Part shown: positions 26,774 through 35,622 of the stretch, piece by piece | Position numbering within the stretch: the stretch's first letter is position 1 | How the letters are laid out: the number at the start of each line of letters is the position of its first letter | Source of the DNA: Mojavia pulchra JT2-VF2 | GTDB lineage: Bacteria > Cyanobacteriota > Cyanobacteriia > Cyanobacteriales > Nostocaceae | Direction: 5' to 3' | Assembly: GCA_019359325.1 (NCBI GenBank) | Contig: JAHHHN010000015.1 | Coordinates: 86,097-150,096 of the forward strand | Length of the DNA: 64,000 nt | Made by a program: the position numbers and the translations under genes | The notes under the pieces: model-generated | What the model was told of the DNA's origin: nothing | What the model saw: the letters and a program-made list of their open reading frames with translations, nothing else | Database searches by the model: none

Positions 26774-28126
26774 ATGGGGCGTATTTTTATTTCTGCTGCT
26801 CACGGAGGCAAAGAAGCCAGAGGAATAGATCCAGGCTCGATCGCAGGTGGTACAACAGAAGCTAGAGAAATGATTCTGCTGCGGGATTTGATTGTAACAG
26901 AACTAAGAGCGCGTGGTTTTGAAGTTTTGTCAGTTCCTGATGATTTAAGTGCTGCCCAAACTATCACCTGGATCAATTCCCGTGGTCGTTCGACTGATGT
27001 GGCGTTAGAAATTAATGCTGATGCGGCCAGCAGTCCAAATGTGCGAGGGGCTAGCGTTTTCTACATTGCTAGCAATAATGAGCGCCGAAGCAATGCTGAA
27101 CTTGTGCTGACGGGATTGTTGCGCCGCGTACCCCAGTTGCCCAATCGGGGAGTCAAGCCAGATACAGATAGTGGATTAGGACGTTTAATATTTTGCCGCC
27201 AAACAGCGATCGCTGCTTTGGTAATGCAAGTAGGTTTTCTTAGCAGTCCTGAAGATCGCTCTTTGCTACAAACTCGCCGCCGCGATTTCGCTTTAGGAAT
27301 TGCGGATGGACTAGCATCTTGGAGCCGCGTCATTGACCCCGGCCAAGGAAACCCCCAAGACCCAAATTATCCAGCGATTAATATTAACATTAACGGGCAA
27401 AATTATTCAGAACAAGGAATACTTATTAATGGTAATGCTTACATTCCTATTGATTTAGTAGATCGCTTACGAATTGATTTATCAAAATCGCCGGATGTCC
27501 GCCGTATTACCTATCGCAGAGTAGTATATGTCAAAGCAATAGAATTACGAGATTTTAATGTTTCTGTTAACTGGGATGCTGCAAGCCGCACTGTAAAATT
27601 GCGTTCAAATTTGGTAGTCTGCTCTGGTCAGATTGACAGAATTGTATCAAATGGTAATACCTCAGAAGTGCAATTGCAGCTCTTCTTGAGAAATAACAAT
27701 GAAAACGCCTTGGTGCAGTTTCCAGACTTGCCGAAACTCTATCGAGAAGAAGCAAGTATAGAGGGAATAAATTATGATATTGCTTTTTGCCAAATGTGTG
27801 TAGAAACTGGATTTTTACGCTTTGGCGGCGATATTAGACCTGAGCAAAATAACTTTGCAGGTTTAGGGACTATTGGTGGTAGTACACAGGCAGCATCGTT
27901 TCCAAGTGCCAGAATTGGTGTGAGGGCACATATCCAACATTTGAAAGCTTACGCCAGTCTAGAACCTCTAGTAAACGAAGTTGTAGATCCAAGATTTCGT
28001 TTCGTTACACGCGGTATTGCCCCATTAATTGAGCAGCTATCAGGGCGCTGGTCGGGAGATTTGGATTATGGTGCGAGGATTAAAGCTATGGTGCAACGAT
28101 TGTATGAGTCAGCAGGACTTTTATAA
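26774..28126 (+). CDS. Amidase_3-like / glucosaminidase cell-wall protein
   Basis: A 450-residue protein. Residues 1-185 match N-acetylmuramoyl-L-alanine amidase (Amidase_3), beginning IFISAAHGG and ending ALVMQVGFLSSPED. The first zinc His and the first Glu (TTEARE) are present, but the usual SIHANA is EINADA (His to Asn) and the usual VEVGF is VMQVGF (Glu to Gln). This domain may therefore be inactive. A copper-amine-oxidase-N-like segment (about 200-280) and a glucosaminidase-like domain (about 300-450, CVETGFLRFGG...NFAGLGTIGG) follow. A GAGGAA site precedes the ATG. It may bind or cut peptidoglycan. Confidence 0.8.
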   Translation: MGRIFISAAHGGKEARGIDPGSIAGGTTEAREMILLRDLIVTELRARGFEVLSVPDDLSAAQTITWINSRGRSTDVALEINADAASSPNVRGASVFYIASNNERRSNAELVLTGLLRRVPQLPNRGVKPDTDSGLGRLIFCRQTAIAALVMQVGFLSSPEDRSLLQTRRRDFALGIADGLASWSRVIDPGQGNPQDPNYPAINININGQNYSEQGILINGNAYIPIDLVDRLRIDLSKSPDVRRITYRRVVYVKAIELRDFNVSVNWDAASRTVKLRSNLVVCSGQIDRIVSNGNTSEVQLQLFLRNNNENALVQFPDLPKLYREEASIEGINYDIAFCQMCVETGFLRFGGDIRPEQNNFAGLGTIGGSTQAASFPSARIGVRAHIQHLKAYASLEPLVNEVVDPRFRFVTRGIAPLIEQLSGRWSGDLDYGARIKAMVQRLYESAGLL

Positions 28127-28133
28127 GTGTTGA

Positions 28134-28907
28134 TTAAGCTGATTTAAAAAATCGGATAATTTCGCGGACATGATCGAGAAATTGCCCATCAGTAGAAAGT
28201 TGAGCGATCGCAGTTCTGGCTTCCCTCGCCAACCTTTCATGTTCAGTTTGATTTGTTGCACGTAATTCTTCTAAATTAGCGCTTATTCTAGCTAAGTCTC
28301 TGCGAGTCTCTTCACTAAATCTTTGTTGAGTTGTAGGAATTGAGTAGGGTTGTTCTGCATCAAGTTGTTCTTCTAAGCGCTGCACTTTCTGTTCCAAATC
28401 AAAGAAGCGATCGCGGAGTTCCACAATATCTTCACGGGGATACTTCCATTCTTGGCGAATCATTGTTAATCGCGTATATAAATATTCGTAAGCACGAATG
28501 GCTGGACGCAGAATAGTTAATAACAAAGCTGCACCAGAACTGATGTATCCTACAGTACTAATGCCAGTAGCCGCGAGTGTATACAAACCAACGGCTGAAA
28601 ATATATGTAAGGCAATGGCAACCCAGAGCGATCGCTGGGCTAAAACTCTGACATACTTTAATTGATTTTCATCTACAGGAATTCGTTTTTCTATCGACTG
28701 CGCCGCTTCTGCTAAGACTTCTTTCGCCTGAAAATGCACATTCCAAGGTACGGTAACAATTACCAATAGCCACCAAAAACTTGCACCAGCAATTACCCAA
28801 TCAAGGAAGTTACCAGCAGGTATATGTAACCATTGCAATAAGCCAAAAGCTGCCAGTACCAACACTACAATTCCGACAATGGAACTGATGAAAAAGTTAA
28901 TATACAT
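28134..28907 (-). CDS. Membrane protein with C-terminal coiled coil
   Basis: A 257-residue protein with about four membrane helices (residues 3-25, 36-55, 92-112 and 120-135) and a long C-terminal cytosolic helix region (160-250) rich in Glu, Arg and Gln, with heptad spacing (FFDLEQKVQRLEEQL). I recognise no enzymatic motif. It converges with the amidase-like gene, with stops 7 bp apart. A structural or membrane-organising role is possible but not shown. Confidence 0.7.
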   Translation of the reverse strand: MYINFFISSIVGIVVLVLAAFGLLQWLHIPAGNFLDWVIAGASFWWLLVIVTVPWNVHFQAKEVLAEAAQSIEKRIPVDENQLKYVRVLAQRSLWVAIALHIFSAVGLYTLAATGISTVGYISSGAALLLTILRPAIRAYEYLYTRLTMIRQEWKYPREDIVELRDRFFDLEQKVQRLEEQLDAEQPYSIPTTQQRFSEETRRDLARISANLEELRATNQTEHERLAREARTAIAQLSTDGQFLDHVREIIRFFKSA

Positions 28908-29003
28908 CTTGCCCTGTACCCAGTAAAGCTCATACCTCGATCATGGCTAACCTGGGCAGTTATACGGAAATAGTTGTGATGGTTTTTCTAGTTGCACATA
29001 TAG

Positions 29004-29408
29004 CTATGGGATAAGATAGCTATGCCAAATTGGTTGAGTATCTTTGCTTCCCCTTTCAGGTAACAGCAATCGCCAGGTTTTACCTTCTTGCTGAATTTGC
29101 AGATAAACATCAAACGGTTGTTGCAGTTGCGTTAAGCGTCTTTTTGGTAGCTTGATAATCAAGTCGTAGGTTCCCCGCACGCGGAAAGCTGGCAAACTTT
29201 GAATCGTTAGGGGTTTTTGCTCGGTAATTGCTAACCGTTTGATATCAAATCCTTGGAAATCTAGATCCAGCTTTTGGCTAAGTTGTTGTTGAGTTTGTTC
29301 TAGCTGAAGTGCGATCGCTTTTTGCACTAACTGGTTAGTTGGTAGCAGCCCAATACTACCACAAGCTGTCAATAGCACCAGTAAAGCCGTCAACACTAGC
29401 CGCACCAT
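29004..29408 (-). CDS. Lipoprotein of unknown function
   Basis: A 134-residue protein with a classic lipoprotein signal: a hydrophobic stretch ending in the lipobox LTAC, so Cys16 would be lipidated. The mature part has a helical start (QKAIALQLEQTQQQL) and several beta strands (AFRVRGTYDLIIKLPKR, FDVYLQIQQEGKTWRLLLP). Similar small cyanobacterial lipoproteins exist but I cannot name a function. It is likely at the plasma or outer membrane. Confidence 0.75.
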   Translation of the reverse strand: MVRLVLTALLVLLTACGSIGLLPTNQLVQKAIALQLEQTQQQLSQKLDLDFQGFDIKRLAITEQKPLTIQSLPAFRVRGTYDLIIKLPKRRLTQLQQPFDVYLQIQQEGKTWRLLLPERGSKDTQPIWHSYLIP

Positions 29409-29476
29409 GTTATTTCTTATATAGCACTCTCCAGCGATAGTATAGCGGTTGATGGACTCGAATTTTTTAATTCACG

Positions 29477-29632
29477 ATGTCAAAACGAACTATTGGTCTT
29501 GATAACCAACTCTACAGCTATCTTTTATCAGTTTCGCCGCGGGAGCCTGAGATTCTCCAAAAGTTGCGCCAAGAAACAGCCAGCCATCCTAGCGTTGAAT
29601 GCAAGCATCTCATTAATCACAGTTTGATTTGA
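29477..29632 (+). pseudogene. Truncated O-methyltransferase remnant
   Basis: The frame reads MSKRTIGLDNQLYSYLLSVS followed by REPEILQKLRQETASHP, which is the N-terminus typical of cyanobacterial caffeoyl-CoA-type O-methyltransferases. Similarity ends after about 40 residues, where the frame appears to slip (ATGCAA in the next frame would continue as MQ), and a stop follows at codon 52. The SAM-binding domain is missing. I infer a decayed gene whose 3' part has been lost. Confidence 0.6.
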
Positions 29633-29742
29633 ATACTTATACTATCAATGTTGCGTTGCTGCTAACAAATAATGAATGGGTAACGGGTTTGACAAATTAC
29701 CCATTACCCATTTATTTACAAACAAAAGACAATAAATTCTTA

Positions 29743-31545
29743 CTATCTGAAGTTGTAGCCAACCCCCAATACTATCCCGACATCAGTGTCATCCAAAAAA
29801 GCTGCATTTACAGCACCATTCGCCGTAAAATTACCGCCTAAAGGAACATCTATACCGCCAGTTAGCAGCAAACCAAGCTCGACATCATCCTGAGTGTCAA
29901 TAGCTACGCCAGCGCCTAAATAAGGAGATATTGGGAACGGTTGTACGACGTCCACATCTGCTGCGCGTGGAGTAAAATCCAACGTCAAGGGAACCAGAAC
30001 CAGTGTATTGTCTCCAAAAATCGCTGACGGACGCACTGATATATTACGTGTCAACCCGATTTTGCTGATCACCGCAATGTTACCTTCGCCCAAGGAGGAG
30101 GTATCACCTGTTAAACCAATATTACCAGCAACCCCTATATAGCTAGAGCCTCCGCGAGTAGCTCTACCTGGCGTAACACCATCAGTAGTTTCTCCTTGAT
30201 TAGTATCGCCTGGTTGTTGGCTAGTCAGGTTAGGCGGTATCAGGACTTGGTTAATTGCATGAATCACACCATTGCTAGCTTGGACATTCGCCTGAATAAC
30301 TCTGGCATCGTTGACTGCAATTTGATTGGTGGCGGTGTCAACCTTAACATTGACTGATGCGTCTTCAATCGTTTTTACTTCCCCAGTTGACAGTTGAGTA
30401 GATGTTACTTGACCAGGCAGCACATGATATCTCAAAATCTTAATCAATGTTTCTCTGTTTTCTGGTTGCTGTAACTGCTCTAAAGTGCCAGCTGGTAAAG
30501 CAGCAAATGCTTCATTGGTGGGAGCGAAAACCGTGTAAGGGCCTGCTTGTTGTAAGGTATCTGCTAAACCTGCTGTTTTTAGTAAAGAAGTCAGAGTTGT
30601 AAAAGAACTGCTAGAAGCAGCCAAGGAAACGATGTCAGTGCCAGTAGGTTGCGTGGTGCCAGTAGGACTACCTGCAACAATATAAGTAGCGGCTGGGGCA
30701 TTGCTAGCAATTGGTTGCACCTGTCCTTGTCTGGCTAAAGCTTGATATAAAAGTGCTGCGGCTTCGGCACGAGTTAGAGGTTGTTGCGGATTGAGTTGTC
30801 TGACATTTGGATAGTTGACAACCATATTGGCTTGTGTCGCAGCTGCCACACTATTAACTGCATAGTCTGGGATTGCTGTGGCGTCTGAGTAATAGGTACT
30901 CAACACATTAGATGCAGCATCGGTGCTAGTTACACCCAAGCCGCTGGTCAAAGCAACGATCGCCTGTACCTTAGGAATTTGTTGATTGGGCAAAAATACG
31001 TTTCCCGGATAGCCTGACATAAATCCGGTTTCGTATGCTTCCTGAATTGCAGCAGCTGCCCAGAAGTTAGACGGAACATCTGAAAATTGCTGTGATTGCC
31101 GAGTTGGGTTCTGGTTAAAGGCTTTTTGAATCATTGCGGCAAATTCAGCACGAGTCACAGCCTGATTCGGCCTGAAACTGCCATCAGGAAAGCCACTAAT
31201 TACGTTTCTTTGAGCTAAGGCTTGAATGAATGGACTAGCCCAGTAATCTGAGCCAACATCAGACAAATTTGTCGTTGTAGCTGGTGTTTGAGTTGTACCT
31301 GGTGTTTGAGTGGTACCTGGTGTTTGAGTTGTACCTGGTGTTTGAGTTGTACCTGGTGTTTGAGTGGTACCTGGTGTTTGAGTTGTACCTGGCGATTCAG
31401 TTGTACCTGGCGATTCAGTTGTACCTGGAACAGTATTTTGAGCTGAAGCTCGGGTAGAAATTACAATAGGGCTTAATGTAGCAGCTATCACTCCCAAAGC
31501 TAGGAAACTGTTCTTTACTGACGATCCACGAAAGAAACTACACAT
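29743..31545 (-). CDS. SLH-fasciclin surface protein with barrel-like C-terminus
   Basis: A 600-residue exported protein. A signal peptide (about 1-35, cleaved after ASA) is followed by a PGTTQT/ESP tandem tract (about 38-92), three SLH modules (about 93-280; ASPFIQALAQRNVISGFPDGSF is the clearest), a FAS1/fasciclin domain (about 305-435; TVFAPTNEAF and LRYHVLPG) and a C-terminal domain of about 130 residues with glycine-rich alternating strands ending in YNFR, like outer-membrane barrels. SLH modules bind cell-wall polymers and FAS1 mediates adhesion. GGAGGA sits upstream of the ATG. A surface-linking role is inferred. Confidence 0.85.
   Translation of the reverse strand: MCSFFRGSSVKNSFLALGVIAATLSPIVISTRASAQNTVPGTTESPGTTESPGTTQTPGTTQTPGTTQTPGTTQTPGTTQTPGTTQTPATTTNLSDVGSDYWASPFIQALAQRNVISGFPDGSFRPNQAVTRAEFAAMIQKAFNQNPTRQSQQFSDVPSNFWAAAAIQEAYETGFMSGYPGNVFLPNQQIPKVQAIVALTSGLGVTSTDAASNVLSTYYSDATAIPDYAVNSVAAATQANMVVNYPNVRQLNPQQPLTRAEAAALLYQALARQGQVQPIASNAPAATYIVAGSPTGTTQPTGTDIVSLAASSSSFTTLTSLLKTAGLADTLQQAGPYTVFAPTNEAFAALPAGTLEQLQQPENRETLIKILRYHVLPGQVTSTQLSTGEVKTIEDASVNVKVDTATNQIAVNDARVIQANVQASNGVIHAINQVLIPPNLTSQQPGDTNQGETTDGVTPGRATRGGSSYIGVAGNIGLTGDTSSLGEGNIAVISKIGLTRNISVRPSAIFGDNTLVLVPLTLDFTPRAADVDVVQPFPISPYLGAGVAIDTQDDVELGLLLTGGIDVPLGGNFTANGAVNAAFLDDTDVGIVLGVGYNFR
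31276..31428 (-). repeat. 18-bp tandem repeat coding for PGTTQT units
   Basis: About eight copies of an 18-bp unit (GTACCTGGTGTTTGAGTT on the plus strand, with small variants) encode the Thr/Pro-rich linker of the SLH-fasciclin protein. Near-identical units suggest recent expansion by slippage. Copy number could vary between strains. Confidence 0.85.
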
Positions 31546-32536
31546 GAAAATATCCTCCAGAAAAAAGTAGAGCCATTTCTCAATTCATTGATTGACTGTT
31601 AAAAACTGGTGTATGCAAGGTTGAGTGGGCACACATATTCAAATAATTTCGGGTTTGCTTCGCCATAAAAACTACGAATGCGAAGTGTTCAATCCTGAAA
31701 ATCAAAAAATTTGCATTTATAGCCACCTGCCCTTGCGCCTTATAAAGTTTCTTCAAATGTTTGCCGCATATAGCAGCCTTAATTGGGTTGTGAAAGTTCA
31801 ATGTTTAAATAACCAGAGATAACCCCAAAGACAGAGAAGGCTGCTATGGTGATTTGCTTGGCGTCAAAAATCAAGATAATTACTATAAACGCATGGCTTA
31901 ATCAGTTTTAGGATTGCAGTCTGGTAGCTGCAAAAGTAGTGTTTAGTAACCGTTTTAGCATCTTGAAAAAGCTTAATTACATCAATCTTGAATAGCATGA
32001 GTCTAGTCACGAAAGAGGAGAAAGTGTAATTTCCATACAGTTACCATTTTTCATCTTTAACCTCACTCACACAACTAGCTAATGGCTATACTTTGATATT
32101 TGTTTTTTCACACTTTAGATAGTTGACTACAGTGATGAATAGGTGAGCATGGGCGTGAATTGAAAAGCTTTAGACGCTAAAACGGCGATCGCATTTGTGA
32201 TTTTTTAGCATGATTAGCCAAATATTTGTGTCTGGTATTGGCTTTGCTGAGATTATTATCTGAGCAAGAAAAAATTTAATGTCTAAAATACCAAAATCTA
32301 CGATTGGCAATTACACAATAATTTGTTGATGCTAGGTGTTAGCAGATAATAAACTATCTATTGATTATCTTATGGAAATTTGCTCAACCTTTACTTTATA
32401 TTATCAGTTGTAGATAATTAGCTAAGGTTACCAGGAGTCTATCATTGGGTGTATCTTTGTAGAGCGATCGCCAATTAAGCTGAGTAAAAAACAAGACTGT
32501 GGCAGATAAAACAAAAAAATTCAAATCACCCTAATA
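31546..32536. other. Long intergenic region without a supported gene
   Basis: About 990 bp with no frame I can support: the open frames at 31580-31822 lack a ribosome site and are antisense to each other. One HIP1-like site (GGCGATCGCA near 32185) and AT-rich sequence are all I see. It may hold a long 5' leader for the SLH-fasciclin gene. Confidence 0.45.
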
Positions 32537-32944
32537 TCACTTCAGTGTGGACAACTCCTGCACTTCATGGCGGGCTAATAGCTTAACTTTGCTACCTAAA
32601 GGCGCACGTACCACCCATTCCACCTTTGCCCTATCTTTGGTAGAGTCACTTTGCCCCCTAGTAGGAGCAGAGGGTTTGTAGGCGCATCCTTCTAATTGTC
32701 CTAACTCTTTACGGAGTTTACCGATTTCCAGAGTTTTTTCATCGCTCCAACGTAGCAGTTTCAAGTCGTCTTCTAGGGGGTGTTCCCGCTGCCATTCTAT
32801 ATATTGATACTCAGTAATTCCAGCTTGACGCTGCGGACTCCAGATTTCTACTGTCCAGGCAAATAAGCCTTGATATTCATAAGCCCAGTCGCCGAATGTA
32901 CGGCAGATGAAGTCTTTCAGGTCATAACGGAACTCATGAAAGGT
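32537..32944 (-). pseudogene. Peptidase M14 (zinc carboxypeptidase) C-terminal remnant
   Basis: The minus strand reads FHEFRYDLKDFICRTFGDWA, then YEYQGLFAWTVEIWSPQRQAG and YIEWQREHPLEDDLKLLRWS, the C-terminal part of an M14 carboxypeptidase. The TVEIW glutamate corresponds to the catalytic Glu. The upstream zinc-binding region is missing: the frame meets a stop at 32969-32971 and no proper start exists. The truncation point borders an ATTACGAATTAGTAATT-type intergenic repeat. A short internal TTG-started frame could be called a gene but is best seen as a fragment. Confidence 0.65.
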
Positions 32945-32968
32945 AGAATAATTACTAATTCGTAATTC

Positions 32969-33907
32969 TTAATTTAAGTAAAATAATAATCCAATTCCAG
33001 CGATCGCTATTCCTACACCTGCGATCGCTCTGAGGCTGATTTTTTCACCCATCTGCATAGCGATGGGGATCACAAACAATGGACTAGTTTGCAACAATGT
33101 TGAGGCTATTCCGGCCGCAGTAAATTTAATTGCTATCTGCTGCAACCAAATTCCTAAAAAGGTTCCACAAAAGGCAGCAAAAAAACTTGCTAAAATTATA
33201 CGCTTTGATTGCCAGTAGGGATAGGAAAATGCCGTTTCCCTACGATTAGAAAACCATGCCGAAACTAAGATAGTTAACACACCTGCAATTAATCGCAATA
33301 AGGCAGCCCATAACGGTGTAACGCTTCCAGTCGCAAATGCCATACGAGAAATCACAGTTCCAGCGGCGTTTGTGATTGCTGCTAACAAACCAAAACCGAT
33401 TCCCTGCCATAGGTGCGTTGAGCTAACCTCGTTTGTACCTGGGATTCGCTCTGTTACTACCCAAGCTACTCCCAAAATTGTGAGAATAATACCACACCAA
33501 GCGTTGACATTGAGTTGTTCTTTGAGAAGAATCATTGCCGCGATCGCCGTGGTTGGTGGCGCAAGTGTTCCCAAGAGTAAAACGCGACGCGCCCCCAAAT
33601 AATTGATGGCAGCAAGGAAGGCTGTATCACCCCAGCCAATGCCTACAGCACCGCTGAGGAAGAGTAGACATACAGGTAAGGGGGAAAGCTTCGGTAACAG
33701 TTCGCCACTGAGCAAAATTGTTAGGAGCAAGAGGGCGATCGCAATTATTCCTTTAATCAAGTTCAGCTGCATTGGTGGAATACGTTGCCCTAAAAGACCA
33801 TACACCACCGAAGCTACAGCCCATAAGCAGGCAGCAGCTAAAGCTGCCACTTCACCCTTTAAATCTGTAAGCGAGAAAATTAAGAAATTATTAAAAATAG
33901 TATGCAC
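32969..33907 (-). CDS. EamA/DMT-family transporter
   Basis: A 312-residue inner-membrane transporter with ten likely helices in two EamA repeats (about 20-150 and 165-308). GVAWVVTERIPG ends the first half and IALLFYLN-like GIGLLFYLN ends the protein. Members export amino acids, nucleosides or other small metabolites, but the substrate cannot be read from sequence. Its start at 33907 is 54 bp from a CIRCE-like palindrome shared with the divergent gene. Confidence 0.87.
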   Translation of the reverse strand: MHTIFNNFLIFSLTDLKGEVAALAAACLWAVASVVYGLLGQRIPPMQLNLIKGIIAIALLLLTILLSGELLPKLSPLPVCLLFLSGAVGIGWGDTAFLAAINYLGARRVLLLGTLAPPTTAIAAMILLKEQLNVNAWCGIILTILGVAWVVTERIPGTNEVSSTHLWQGIGFGLLAAITNAAGTVISRMAFATGSVTPLWAALLRLIAGVLTILVSAWFSNRRETAFSYPYWQSKRIILASFFAAFCGTFLGIWLQQIAIKFTAAGIASTLLQTSPLFVIPIAMQMGEKISLRAIAGVGIAIAGIGLLFYLN

Positions 33908-33961
33908 CCATGAATTAATGCTTGAAACTATTTAATAATACAACAGTTAATTAACTAAAAA

Positions 33962-33988
33962 TTAGCACTCAAACGAGGCAAGTGCTAA
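33962..33988. promoter_or_regulatory. CIRCE-like HrcA operator
   Basis: TTAGCACTC at 33962-33970, nine bases, then AAGTGCTAA at 33980-33988. The CIRCE consensus is TTAGCACTC-N9-GAGTGCTAA, so 17 of 18 arm positions match and the spacer length is exact. It lies between the divergent EamA transporter and the 110-residue protein gene rather than by a chaperonin operon. Confidence 0.7.
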
Positions 33989-34127
33989 TTTGTTACTGAA
34001 GTTTAATACTTCTGATATAAGCGGATATTGTACTTTTTATGGATGGCATTTAAGTAGACTTTCAAATATAATTAATCATACTAAGCTAAAGCTTCCATGT
34101 AACTGATTAGCAATTGAGAGGACTGGA

Positions 34128-34460
34128 ATGAAATACACTTTTGACATCATAGGGGTATCTCCAGTTTTACAGTATTTTAATCATCAACCACAACAAAAAG
34201 GAGTGGAATACCTGGGAACGCCTACTTGCACTTTAGATGCATTTTTAGAATCTGTAGAAACAGTTCCAGCAAAGTGGAATTGGAATCTTGATCAAGTGGT
34301 AGACACAGTAATTCAATTTTGGTTAAACAATGCCGAAAGCATTCGCTATTGGAAAACACGTTTAAGTGATGCTGGCAAGGATAATTTAATAGTAGCGAGA
34401 GTAGCGGATTTCACGGCTTTACAAGCTGAATTTGAATCCTTATTGGGTAAAGATTGGTAA
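34128..34460 (+). CDS. Hypothetical protein downstream of a CIRCE-like site
   Basis: A 110-residue soluble protein starting MKYTFDIIGVSPVLQYFNHQ with no signal peptide. It has alternating strand and helix segments (WNWNLDQVVDTVIQFWLNN, FTALQAEFESLLGKDW) and no catalytic motif I recognise. GAGAGG about 8 bases before the ATG supports the start. The gene lies 140 bp from the CIRCE-like operator, so heat-shock control by HrcA is possible. A hairpin follows the stop. Confidence 0.65.
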   Translation: MKYTFDIIGVSPVLQYFNHQPQQKGVEYLGTPTCTLDAFLESVETVPAKWNWNLDQVVDTVIQFWLNNAESIRYWKTRLSDAGKDNLIVARVADFTALQAEFESLLGKDW

Positions 34461-34494
34461 TTATATCAACAGCAATAATATTGCAGATGATTGC

Positions 34495-34522
34495 GGTGCG
34501 TTAAAGCAGCACTTAACGCACC
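34495..34522 (+). terminator. Hairpin after the 110-residue protein gene
   Basis: GGTGCGTTAA and TTAACGCACC pair perfectly over 10 bp with an 8-base loop. A second hairpin, GGCGTTGCA/TGCAACGCC, lies at 34540-34575, just before the convergent ATP-grasp gene. T tracts are weak, so these may work as a bidirectional pair. Confidence 0.55.
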
Positions 34523-34602
34523 AATACAATTTATTTATGGGCGTTGCAGAGAAAGCGGGATGATTTTGCAACGCCAGAAAATTTTTAGCCCTGCTTCCCA
34601 GC

Positions 34603-35622
34603 TTACCCCACTGTTCTGCAAGGCCTATTTTCGTGTTCTTTCTCCAGCGCTGTCAGGAGTTTGAGATATAAATTTTCTACTCTCTGAATTTGCAGTTCCC
34701 CAAATGATGCATAGTTAAGTAAGCCAGGAGAGCCATTCACTTCGATAATGGTATACTCTATCATTGGCATAGTTATATCACTGGTAATAATATCTACGCC
34801 TGCTAATCTTAGCCCCATATCTTTTGTAATATTGACGGCTAATTTTTTAAAATCTGGATGGATAGTTTCAGTTACATCTACTGCTTCACCTCCACTCGAT
34901 AAGTTTGCATTATCTAAAAGATAAACAATACTATCCTTTGGTATAACGCTATCAAAAGTTAGTTTTTGCCTTTGCAATTTTCTTTTAATTCTAAAATCAT
35001 CAAAATTTATAATTCTTCTACCAGTTTTGTTAAGAATTTCTTGCTTGTTATGCAAAAGTTCTAAAACACTAGATTTGGCATCTCCTACTATAAATAAGGG
35101 AATCCTCTGATAAGCTATAAGAACTTCTTCATCTAGTACTACGATTCTATAGTCATTCCCGCTATGGAACCTCTCGACAATAAACCCTGCGGTTATTCGC
35201 AATATTTTATTAGCTACTTGATAATATTCGCGTTTATTATAAACTTTAGTAACTAATATTCCTTGACTGAGATTCAGCGGCTTAACAATTACAGGAAATC
35301 CTAAAGTTTTAGCATAAAAAAAACCATCATCAGTATTTCTGAGCGTTTTTATTTTGTTACACAATTGGTCATTAAAAAACGTCTTTCCTTCGGGAACTTT
35401 ATATCCAAAGTGCCTCAGAAAAAAACTAGCGCTACCTTTATCTTTTGCTATTTCTGCTGAACCGAAACCATTGATATTAAATTGGGTAGAACGAAAAACA
35501 GTTTTATTTCCATTTTTAAAAGTAATGTGTCCAACGAATTTACATTCTGGATCTACTATAAGCACTGCTCCTATTTTATCAACAACTCTTTGAATTATTG
35601 ATATGACAAATGGTGTTTTCAT
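34603..35622 (-). CDS. Stand-alone ATP-grasp ligase (CphA/GshF-like)
   Basis: A 339-residue protein with an ATP-grasp fold. GFPVIVKPLNLSQGILVTKV (about 108-127) is the first nucleotide-binding strand pair; ANLSSGGEAVDVTETIHP (about 240-257), GLRLAGVDIIT and IIEVNGSPGL (about 299-308) match the magnesium-ATP site of cyanophycin synthetase and glutathione-synthase-type enzymes. Such enzymes join a carboxylate to an amine via an acyl phosphate. No Mur-ligase domain, precursor peptide or partner lies nearby, so the substrate is unknown. Confidence 0.8.
   Translation of the reverse strand: MKTPFVISIIQRVVDKIGAVLIVDPECKFVGHITFKNGNKTVFRSTQFNINGFGSAEIAKDKGSASFFLRHFGYKVPEGKTFFNDQLCNKIKTLRNTDDGFFYAKTLGFPVIVKPLNLSQGILVTKVYNKREYYQVANKILRITAGFIVERFHSGNDYRIVVLDEEVLIAYQRIPLFIVGDAKSSVLELLHNKQEILNKTGRRIINFDDFRIKRKLQRQKLTFDSVIPKDSIVYLLDNANLSSGGEAVDVTETIHPDFKKLAVNITKDMGLRLAGVDIITSDITMPMIEYTIIEVNGSPGLLNYASFGELQIQRVENLYLKLLTALEKEHENRPCRTVG

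Noticed and set aside
31276..31428. CRISPR-like periodicity
   Set aside because: It is an in-frame 18-bp coding repeat giving a Thr/Pro linker.
31580..31822. Two overlapping antisense frames after the SLH-fasciclin gene start
   Set aside because: Neither has a ribosome site and each is the shadow of the other.
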